A stretch of DNA of 64,000 nt from assembly GCA_944474755.1 (NCBI GenBank), contig OX104119.1, positions 81,224,896-81,288,895 of the forward strand. The letters run 5' to 3'. The notes beneath the pieces are model-generated. The model was not told the DNA's origin. It was given only the letters and a program-made list of their open reading frames with translations, and did no database searches. The position numbers were made by a program, and so were the translations under genes. This DNA is from Limnoperna fortunei. Its lineage: Eukaryota; Mollusca; Bivalvia; Mytilida; Modiolidae. Numbering within the stretch: the stretch's first letter is position 1; the number at the start of each line of letters is the position of its first letter. Positions 43,901 to 55,900 of this stretch are shown in pieces.

Positions 43901-46900
43901 CGCGACAAAACAAGTGATGCCGATGTTCGAAACCAATATACATGAAATAAATACCGTAAGAATTTTTAAAAATCACATAATGAAAATGACGTCACAACCT
44001 AAACTCGGTTGACTCGAACTTCGGATAACTCGATATATTTGTATGGTCCCACAAACTTCGACTTATCGAGGTTTGACTGTACTTCCTTCAAACTGAAGAA
44101 GGTTACTTCCTGTTTTGATAATAAAAGACAAATAGAACATCTCATTAAATCGATAAACATCAGCTTTGTTTTTGTAATTATTTTGAACAAAAAGTTATTT
44201 ACAGTAATTTAAAACACTTGTCCATGCAAATTGGTATATATTTTTTTAGTTTAATTGCCCTATCAAATTTTGATCAACATTAAAATTCTGACATGACATG
44301 AGCAACTCTAACACGAGATAATCGGATTATCTTTTGACACTGAACATGCCAAGATGTGAATAGACATATGATTATCAAACTTTTTAAATTCTAATTATAT
44401 ATCTTTCACCTATAATTCAAGTATTAAATAAATTAATACTTAATTAATCTAATTGATCTTTTTAAATTGGGACAACTTAAATAACACATCACAACAAGCT
44501 AAGTGTCAACACTTAAAAAAAAATTTTTGAATTCACTACTAAATAAACAATAAACAAGAACAAATTACATGTATGAATTGAAATACAATTACCGTTAATA
44601 ACATACCGTATATCCCGAACTATAGGACGTTTTGATTTGGAGAAATTTTACGATTTTTCGGAAAGAGGATCGTAAAATTCCTTGGTAAGATCGTAATTTT
44701 TCCCACTTACCTTTTTAGATATTGATAAAATTTTACCCCCAAGTGGTTGACCATTCCTATAAGACGACCCCCCTTCCCAGGAAAGCTTAAATTCCTCCTA
44801 AAAAGTCGTCTTATAGGCGAAGATATACGGTAATTCACTAAACTTGTAACAGCTGACATGGTAAAACCCAGTTGATTCACTAAGCTTTCTTTAATTAGTA
44901 ACTCTGTTATTGTATTTTGACACTCTACATATAAACCCACAGATGATCATGACTGGGATTGGTGATGAATCAGGTATATCCTTGGTATTCTTCCAAAAGA
45001 AAGTAGCAAGAAAAATTTGTATACTTTCAGCGCATAACATATGTGAACGTCACCAAGAGGAAGCCCTGCTGTTAGGGTGTTGCCAGGTTATAACACATAT
45101 AAACATCACCCAGCACGTCACCAAGAGGAAGCCCTGTTGTTAGGACGTTGCCAGGTTATAACACATATAAACTTCACCCAGCACGTCACCAAGAGGAAGC
45201 CCTGTTGTTAGGGCGTTGCCAGGTTATAACACATATAAGCATCACCCAGCACGTCACCAAGAGGAAGCCCTGTTGTTAGGACGTTGCCAGGTTATAATAC
45301 ATATAAACATCACCCAGCATGTCACCAAGAGGAAGCCCTGCTGTTAGGGCGTTGCCAGGTTATAATACATATAAACATCACCCAGCACGTCACCAAGAGG
45401 AAGCCCTGTTGTTAGGACGTTGCCAGGTTATAACACATATAAGCATCACGCAGCACGTCAGCAAGAGGAAGCCCTGTTGTTAGGACGTTGCCAGGTTATA
45501 ATACATATAAACATCACCCAGCGCGTCACCAAGAGGAAGCCCTGTTGTTAGGGTGTTGTCATGTTATAATACATATAAACATCACCCAGCACGTCACCAA
45601 GAGGAAGCCCTGTTGTTAGGGCATTGCCAGGTTATAATACATATAAACATCACCCAGCACGTCACCAAGAGGAAGCCCTGTTGTTAGGACGTTGCCAGGT
45701 TATATCACATATAAGCATCACGCAGCACGTCACCAAGAGGAAGCCCTGTTGTTAGGGCATTGCCAGGTTATAATACATATTAACATCACCCAGCACGTCA
45801 CCAAGAGGAAGCCCTGTTGTTAGGACGTTGCCAGGTTATATCACATATAAGCATCACCCAGCATATCACCAAGAGGAAGCCCTGTTGTTAGGGCGTTGCC
45901 AGGTTATAATACATATAAACATCACCCAGCCCGTCACCAAGAGGAAGCCCTGTTATTAGGGCATTGCCAGGTTATAATGCATATAAACATCACCCAGCAT
46001 ATCACCAAGAGGAAGCCCTGTTGTTAGGGTGTTGCCAGGTTATAATACATATAAACATCACCCAGCACGTCACCAAGAGGAAGCCCTGTTGTTAGGACAT
46101 TGCCAGGTTATAATACATATAAGCATCACCCAGCATGTCACCAAGAGGAAGCCCTGCTGTTAGGGTGTTGCCAGGTTATAACACATATAAACATCACCCA
46201 GCATGTCACCAAGAGGAAGCCCTGTTGTTAGGACGTTGCCAGGTTATAACACATATAAGCATCACCCAGCACGTCACCAAGAGGAGGCCCTGTTGTTAGG
46301 ACGTTGCCAGGTTATAATACATATAAACATCACCCAGCACGTCACCAAGAGGAAGCCCTGTTGTTAGGACGTTGCCAGGTTATCATACATATAAGCATCA
46401 CGCAGCACGTCACCAAGAGGAAGCCCTGTTGTTAGGGCGTTGCCAGGTTATAATACATATAAACATCACCCAGCGCGTCACCAAGAGGAAGCCCTGTTGT
46501 TAGGGCGTTGCCAGGTTATAACACATATAAGCATCACGCAGCACGTCAGCAAGAGGAAGCCCTGTTGTTAGGACGTTGCCAGGTTATAATATATATAAAC
46601 ATCACCCAGCGCGTCACCAAGAGGAAGCCCTGTTGTTAGGGTGTTGCCAGGTTATAATACATATAAACATCACCCAGCACGTCACCAAGAGGAAGCCCTG
46701 TTGTTATGACGTTGCCAGGTTATAATACATATAAACATCACCCAGCAGGTCACCAAGAGGAAGCCCTGTTGTTAGGACGTTGCCAGGTTATAACACATAT
46801 AAACATCACCCAGCACATCACCAAGAGGAAGTCCTGTTGTTAGGGTGTTGCCAGGTTATAACATATATAAACATCACCCAGCACGTCACCAAGAGGAAGC

Positions 46901-49900
46901 CCTGTTGTTAGGGCGTTGCCAGGTTATAACATATATAAACATCACCCAGCACGTCACCAAGAGGAAGCCCTGTTGTTAGGACGTTGCCAGGTTATAATAC
47001 ATATAAACATCACCCAGCACGTCACCAAGAGGAAGCCCTGTTGTTAGGACGTTGCCAGGTTATAACACATATAAACATCACCCAGCGCGTCACCAAGAGG
47101 AAGCCCTGTTGTTAGGACGTTGCCAGGTTATAATACATATAAACATCACCCAGCACGTCACCAAGAGGAAGCCCTGTTGTTAGGGCGTTGCCAGTTTATA
47201 ATACAATTACAGAAAACATAACCTAGTGATTGGTAACATGCCAAGCTTCTTACATGATAAAGACTATTTTGTAGATTTTGAAAAGTTGGCAATCTAAATT
47301 TTGCTTCCTATGTTCCAGCCTTTTTTTTCAGTTGATTTATTGTTTGTTAAATTGTTTTTGACCTGAATATAGCAGAAATACTGCTCACTGGAAGTGGAGA
47401 AAACAGTTAAGCAGGTAGTCTGTTACATGGAGATCTCCTTACCTCAGTTGGTGTATGTTGTGTTATGTCTCTGGTCCAAACCAACACAAAACAAAAAAAT
47501 GCTCCAACAAAGCCTTGGTGTTGTTTATCTTACAGAAAATGCTACTGGTCAAGACGACCAAGTTTTTTGTATAATCATCAGTCTAAACTGGTTCTATTTT
47601 TTTGCATAGGGTACCAGGTACATGTATATGTAATAAGACATTAATTAACTTACATCAAAGGAGTTACGTATCTTGATACTTTGTGTATGATACTTTTTGT
47701 GATAATATATACTTATTGGTCAAGGTGCTAGCGAGCTAAATATTTACTATAAAACTAATATGATCAGAGATGAAGTGTACACCTAGGTCATTTGCAACTT
47801 AACTTTATCAAGCCAAACTCCAACATAATCTGGAACAGCAGCAGCGGCAACTTTTTACATTTCAATCTTCTACAAAACCACTTGGCCAATTGGAACCAAA
47901 CTTGACAGGAATGTCTATTGTGTGGTTCTTAAGAAAGTATGAGTTTTTGGTGCTGATCAAATATGAAACATGGTTTTCAGGGTCATAAATGCATTCTGAT
48001 TAGCTGAATTTCAAAAATCGTCTTCTCATGAAATGCTTTGCAGATTGATTTGAAATATTACAGAAATGTACCTTATATGGTCCTCTACAAAGTTTGAGTT
48101 TTTTATGCCAATCCAAAATCCAAGATGGCCACCATTGCAGGACATAGTTTAACAGACCGGTAGGACCCTATGGGAAAAACATACAAACATCTTTTTTTTT
48201 TTTATTATTTTGAGTTTTTCAAGCCAATTGCAAATTCAATATGGCATCCAGGGCCACTAATGCATTTTGATTGGCTGAATTTCAAAACTCTTCTTCTTAT
48301 AAACCACATGGCAGATTGATTTGAAATATTGCATAAATGTACCTTAGATGGTTCTCTACAATATTTGAGTTTTTTGTGATGATCCAAAATCAAAGATGGC
48401 CACCACTGTGGAACAAAGCTTAACATAGGACCCTATGGGAAAACCATACAAATTGTTCCACACAATTAAACCAAATAATGTAGAAGGGTATCTTGGATAG
48501 TAATTTTATTAACGTAGTAAGCTTTGAAAAAACATAAAACGTCTTCTTCTCAGAAACTGGCTTAAAAATTGCTGATGATTGGAAATTCAACGTGGCAACA
48601 TTCAATGTAGAAACAGCAGCTTCACATAAACTATTCAGCATTTTGGTATTTCTCTCTACCACTATGTACATGTAATTCTTTGATTTAAAAATTATTATTT
48701 TACAGACAATAAAGGAAGTGAAAACTGCATCCCTGTCCAAGTTCTGTATCCAGAGTGTACCAGAAGGTGGACGGTTACGCATTGACCATGATACTTTAGG
48801 ACTAAGATCACCATGTAAATATAATGCTTACTGGTATCAAGAGTGTTTGATTATTTTATTTTGTCTATAAACAGAATTATTCCCTGAATTCATAATGTGT
48901 ATTAAAAGGTTGATGGACCTTTACATCATCATTCACAAATCTATAAATAGAATGATGCCCTGAATTCATAATGTGTATAAAAAGGTTGATGGACCTTTAC
49001 ATCATCATTCACAAATATTTTTATGTGATTGCTTTTATCAAACTACTGTTAATGCTACATTACAGAATTTTAATTTTAATATCTGTTAAGACTATATTTT
49101 ATAATTTATTATTTATGAAATTGTAGTATATGAAAACCTTACATTGTCTGATGCTGGCATATCCAAGGGAAGTAACTTAGTAATAGAACCAGGACTAGCA
49201 CCAAGTAGTAATCAGGTAAGTTATATAACATACAACATCCAAGGGAAGTAACTTAGTAATAGAACCAGGGCTAGCACCAAGTAGTAATCAGGTAAGTTAT
49301 ATAACACACAACATCCAAGGGAAGTAACTTAGTAATAGAACCAGGGCTAGCACCAAGTAGTAATCAGGTAAGTTATATAACACACAACATCCAAGGGAAG
49401 TAACTTAGTAATAGAACCAGGGCTAGCACCAAGTAGTAATCAGGTAAGTTATATAACACACGACATCCAAGGGAAGTAACTTAGTAATAGAACCAGGGCT
49501 AGCACCAAGTAGTAATCAGGTAAGTTATATAACACACAACATCCAAGGGAAGTAACTTAGTAATAGAACCAGGGCTAGCACCAAGTAGTAATCAGGTAAG
49601 TTATATAACACACAACATCCAAGGGAAGTAACTTAGTAATAGAACCAGGACTAGCACCGAGTAGTAATCAGGTAAGTTATATAACACACAACATCCAAGG
49701 GAAGTTTCTTAGTAATAGAACCAGGGCTAGCACCAAGTAGTAATCAGGTAAGTTATATAACACAACATCGAAGGGAAGTAACTTAGTAATAGAACCAGGG
49801 CTAGCACCAAGTAGTAATCAGGTAAGTTATATAACACACAACATCCAAGGGAAGTAACAGTAATAGAACCAGGACTAGCACCAAGTAGTAATCAGGTAAG

Positions 49901-52900
49901 TTATATAACACACGACATCCAAGGGAAGTAACAGTAATAGAACCAGGACTAGCACCAAGTAGTAATCAGGTAAGTTATATAACACACGACATCCAAGGGA
50001 AGTAACAGTAATAGAACCAGGGCTAGCACCAAGTAGTAATCAGGTAAGTTATATAACACAACATCGAAGGGAAGTAACTTAGTAATAGAACCAGGACTAG
50101 CACCAAGTAGTAATCAGGTAAGTTATATAACACACAACATCCAAGGGAAGTAACTTAGTAATAGAACCAGGGCTAGCACCAAGTAGTAATCAGGTAAGTT
50201 ATATAACATACAACATCCAAGGGAAGTAACTCAGTAATAGAACCAGGACTAGCACCAAGTAGTAATCAGGTAAGTTATATAACATACAACATCCAAGGGA
50301 AGTAACTTAGTAATAGAACCAGGACTAGCACCAAGTAGTAATCAGGTAAGTTATATAACACACAACATCCAAGGGAAGTAACTTAGTAATAGAACCAGGA
50401 CTAGCACCAAGTAGTAATCAGGTAAGTTATATAACACACAACATCCAAGGGAAGTAACTTAGTAATAGAACCAGGACTAGCACCAAGTAGTAATCAGGTA
50501 AGTTATATAACACACAACATCCAAGGGAAGTAACAGTAATAGAACCAGGGCTAGCACCAAGTAGTAATCAGGTAAGTTATATAACACACAACATCCAAGG
50601 GAAGTAACAGTAATAGAACCAGGGCTAGCACCAAGTAGTAATCAGGTAAGTTATATAACACACAACATCCAAGGGAAGTAACTTAGTAATAGAACCAGGA
50701 CTAGCACCAAGCAGTAATCAGGTAAGTTATATAACACACAACATCCAAGGGAAGTAACTTAGTAATAGAACCAGGGCTAGCACCAAGTAGTAATCAGGTA
50801 AGTTATATAACACACAACATCCAAGGGAAGTAATTTAGTAATAGAACTAGGGCTAGCACCATGTAGTAATCAGGTAAGTTATATAACACCCAACATCCAA
50901 GGGAAGTAACTTAGTAATAGAACCAGGGCTAGCACCATGTAGTAATCAGGTAAGTTATATAACACAACATCCAAGGGAAGTAACTTAGTAATAGAACCAG
51001 GACTGGCACCAAGTAGTTATCAGGTAAGTTATATAACATACAGCATCCAAGGGAAGTAACTTAGTACTAGAACCAGGACTAGCACCAAGTAGTAATCAGG
51101 TAAGATATATAACACACACAACATCCAAGGGAAGTAACTTAGTAATAGAACCAGGACTAGCACCAAGTAGTAATCAGGTAAGTTATTTAACACACAACAT
51201 CCAAGGGAAGTAACTTAGTAATAGAACCAGGGCTAGCACCAAGTACTAATCAGGTAAGTTATATAACATACAGCATCCAAGGGAAGTAACTTAGTAATAG
51301 AACCAGGACTAGCACCAAGCAGTAATCAGGTAAGTTATATAACATACAACATCCAAGGGAAGTAACAGTAATAGAACCAGGACTAGCACCAAGTAGTAAT
51401 CAGGTAAGTTATATAACATACAACATCCAAGGGAAGTAACTTAGTAATAGAACCAGGACTAGCACCAAGTAGTAATCAGGTAAGATATATAACACACACA
51501 ACATCCAAGGGAAGTAACTTAGTAATAGAACCAGGGCTAGCACCATGTAGTAATCAGGTAAGTTATATAACATACAACATCCAAGGGAAGTAACTTAGTA
51601 ATAGAACCAGGACTAGCACCAAGTAGTAATCAGGTAAGTTATATAACACACAACATCCAAGGGAAGTAACAGTAATAGAACCAAGACTAGCACCAAGTAG
51701 TAATCAGGTAAGTTATATAACACACAACATCCAAGGGAAGTAACTTAGTAATAGAACCAGGGCTAGCACCAAGTAGTAATCAGGTAAGTTATATAACACA
51801 CAACATCCAAGGGAAGTTTCTTAGTAATAGAACCAGGGCTAGCACCAAGTACTAATCAGGTAAGTTATATAACACAACATCGAAGGGAAGTAACTTAGTA
51901 ATAGAACCAGGGCTAGCACCAAGTAGTAATCAGGTAAGTTATATAACACACAACATCCAAGGGAAGTAACAGTAATAGAACCAGGACTAGCACCAAGTAG
52001 TAATCAGGTAAGTTATATAACACACGACATCCAAGGGAAGTAACAGTAATAGAACCAGGACTAGCACCAAGTAGTAATCAGGTAAGTTATATAACACACG
52101 ACATCCAAGGGAAGTAACAGTAATAGAACCAGGGCTAGCACCAAGTAGTAATCAGGTAAGTTATATAACACAACATCGAAGGGAAGTAACTTAGTAATAG
52201 AACCAGGACTAGCACCAAGTAGTAATCAGGTAAGTTATATAACACACAACATCCAAGGGAAGTAACTTAGTAATAGAACCAGGGCTAGCACCAAGTAGTA
52301 ATCAGGTAAGTTATATAACATACAACATCCAAGGGAAGTAACTCAGTAATAGAACCAGGACTAGCACCAAGTAGTAATCAGGTAAGTTATATAACATACA
52401 ACATCCAAGGGAAGTAACTTAGTAATAGAACCAGGACTAGCACCAAGTAGTAATCAGGTAAGTTATATAACACACAACATCCAAGGGAAGTAACTTAGTA
52501 ATAGAACCAGGACTAGCACCAAGTAGTAATCAGGTAAGTTATATAACACACAACATCCAAGGGAAGTAACTTAGTAATAGAACCAGGACTAGCACCAAGT
52601 AGTAATCAGGTAAGTTATATAACACACAACATCCAAGGGAAGTAACAGTAATAGAACCAGGGCTAGCACCAAGTAGTAATCAGGTAAGTTATATAACACA
52701 CAACATCCAAGGGAAGTAACAGTAATAGAACCAGGGCTAGCACCAAGTAGTAATCAGGTAAGTTATATAACACACAACATCCAAGGGAAGTAACTTAGTA
52801 ATAGAACCAGGACTAGCACCAAGCAGTAATCAGGTAAGTTATATAACACACAACATCCAAGGGAAGTAACTTAGTAATAGAACCAGGGCTAGCACCAAGT

Positions 52901-55900
52901 AGTAATCAGGTAAGTTATATAACACACAACATCCAAGGGAAGTAATTTAGTAATAGAACTAGGGCTAGCACCATGTAGTAATCAGGTAAGTTATAAAACA
53001 CCCAACATCCAAGGGAAGTAACTTAGTAATAGAACCAGGGCTAGCACCATGTAGTAATCAGGTAAGTTATATAACACAACATCCAAGGGAAGTAACTTAG
53101 TAATAGAACCAGGAATGGCACCAAGTAGTTATCAGGTAAGTTATATAACATACAGCATCCAAGGGAAGTAACTTAGTAATAGAACCAGGACTAGCACCAA
53201 GTAGTAATCAGGTAAGATATATAACACACACAACATCCAAGGGAAGTAACTTAGTAATAGAACCAGGACTAGCACCGAGTAGTAATCAGGTAAGTTATAT
53301 AACACACAACATCCAAGGGAAGTAACTTAGTAATAGAACCAGGGCTAGCACCAAGTACTAATCAGGTAAGTTATATAACATACAGCATCCAAGGGAAGTA
53401 ACTTAGTAATAGAACCAGGACTAGCACCAAGTAGTAATCAGGTAAGTTATATAACATACAACATCCAAGGGAAGTAACTTAGTAATAGAACCAGGACTAG
53501 CACCAAGTAGTAATCAGGTAAGATATATAACACACACAACATCCAAGGGAAGTAACTTAGTAATAGAACCAGGGCTAGCACCATGTAGTAATCAGGTAAG
53601 TTATATAACATACAACATCCAAGGGAAGTAACTTAGTAATAGAACCAGGACTAGCACCAAGTAGTAATCAGGTAAGTTATATAACACACAACATCCAAGG
53701 GAAGTAACAGTAATAGAACCAAGACTAGCACCAAGTAGTAATCAGGTAAGTTATATAACACACAACATCCAAGGGAAGTAACTTAGTAATAGAACCAGGG
53801 CTAGCACCAAGTAGTAATCAGGTAAGTTATATAACACACAACATCCAAGGGAAGTAACTTAGTAATAGAACCAGGACTAGCACCAAGTAGTAATCAGGTA
53901 AGTTATATAACACACAACATCCAAGGGAAGTAACTTAGTAATAGAACCAGGACTAGCACCAAGTAGTAATCAGGTAAGTTATATAACACACAACATCCAA
54001 GGGAAGTAACCAGGGCTTTTCCTGGCCTTTTTGGGAATGTCCTTCTCCGCTGATTTTGGGAAAATTTATCGACATTAAATCACGTTTCAAAGTTGAGCGT
54101 ATGCAAACAGTTATGCAATTGTATTGATTAAAGCGCAAAAATGATATCGATGATCATAATTCTCCCTCCATTTTAGAGAGCATAAGTGTGAAAATATGCG
54201 GTACGATGTCGGAAAAAATCCGAAAAATATCCGGAAATTTACGATTGGGAAATTTAAGTCAAAATTGGGAAAAAAGAGGCAGTTTTTGCCATTGGGAAAG
54301 GTGCCGATATTCGGCACTAAATAAAAGGGAGGAAAAGCCCTGGTAACTTAGTAATAGAACCAGGACTAGCACCAAGTAGTAATCAGGTAAGTTATATAAC
54401 ACAACATCCAAGGGAAGTAACTTAGTAATAGAACCAGGGCTAGCACCAAGTAGTAATCAGGTAAGTTATATAACATACAACATCCAAGGGAAGTAACTTA
54501 GTAATAGAACCAGGACTAGCACCAAGTAGTAATCAGGTAAGTTATATAACATACAACATCCAAGGGAAGTAACTTAGTAATAGAACCAGGGCTAGCACCA
54601 AGTAGTAATCAGGTAAGTTATATAACATACAACATCCAAGGGAAGTAACTTAGTAATAGAACCAGGGCTAGCACCAAGTACTAATCAGGTAAGTTATATA
54701 ACACACGACATCCAAGGGAAGTAACTTAGTAATAGAACCAGGACTAGCACCAAGTAGTAATCAGGTAAGTTATATAACACACAACATCGAAGGGAAGTAA
54801 CTTAGTAATAGAACCAGAGCTAGCACCAAGTAGTAATCAGGTAAGTTATATAACACACAACATCCAAGGGAAGTAACTTAGTAATAGAACCAGGGCTAGC
54901 ACCAAGTAGTAATCAGGTAAGTTATATAACACACAACATCCAAGGGAAGTAACTTAGTAATAGAACCAGGACTAGCACCAAGTAGTAATCAGGTAAGTTA
55001 TATAACATACAACATCCAAGGGAAGTAACTTAGTAATAGAACCAGGGCTAGCACCAAGTACTAATCAGGTAAGTTATATAACACACGACATCCAAGGGAA
55101 GTAACTTAGTAATAGAACCAGGACTAGCACCAAGTAGTAATCAGGTAAGTTATATAACACACGACATCCAAGGGAAGTAACTTAGTAATAGAACCAGGAC
55201 TAGCACCAAGTAGTAATCAGGTAAGTTATATAACACACAACATCCAAGGGAAGAAACTTAGTAATAGAACCAGGGCTAGCACCAAGTAGTAATCAGGTAA
55301 GTTATATAACACACAACATCCAAGGGAAGTAATTTAGTAATAGAACTAGGGCTAGCACCATGTAGTAATCAGGTAAGTTATATAACACACAACATCCAAG
55401 GGAAGTAACTTAGTAATAGAACCAGGACTAGCACCAAGTAGTAATCAGGTAAGTTATATAACACACGACATGCAAGGGAAGTAACTTAGTAATAGAACCA
55501 GGACTAGCACCAAGTAGTAATCAGGTAAGTAATAAAACACCCAACATCCAAGGGAAGTAACTTAGTAATAGAATCAGAGCTAGCACCAAGTAGTAATCAG
55601 GTAAGTTATATAACACACAACATCCAAGGGAAGTAACTTAGTAATAGAACCAGGGCTAGCACCAAGTAGTAATCAGGTAAGTTATATAACACACAACATC
55701 CAAGGGAAGTAACTTAGTAATAGAACCAGGGCTAGCACCATGTAGTAATCAGGTAAGTTATATAACACACAACATCCAAGGGAAGTAACTTAGTAATAGA
55801 ACCAGGGCTAGCACCAAGTAGTAATCAGGTAAGTTATATAACACACAACATCCAAGGGAAGTAACTTAGTAATAGAACCAGGACTAGCACCAAGTAGTAA

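Noticed and set aside
44942..44980. Possible exon (CCCACAG|ATGATCATGACTGG..TCAG|GTATAT) between exons 14 and 15
   Set aside because: Exon 14 reads directly into exon 15 as ADM-TIKEVK, matching USP40. This segment adds unrelated residues and would leave the wrong phase.
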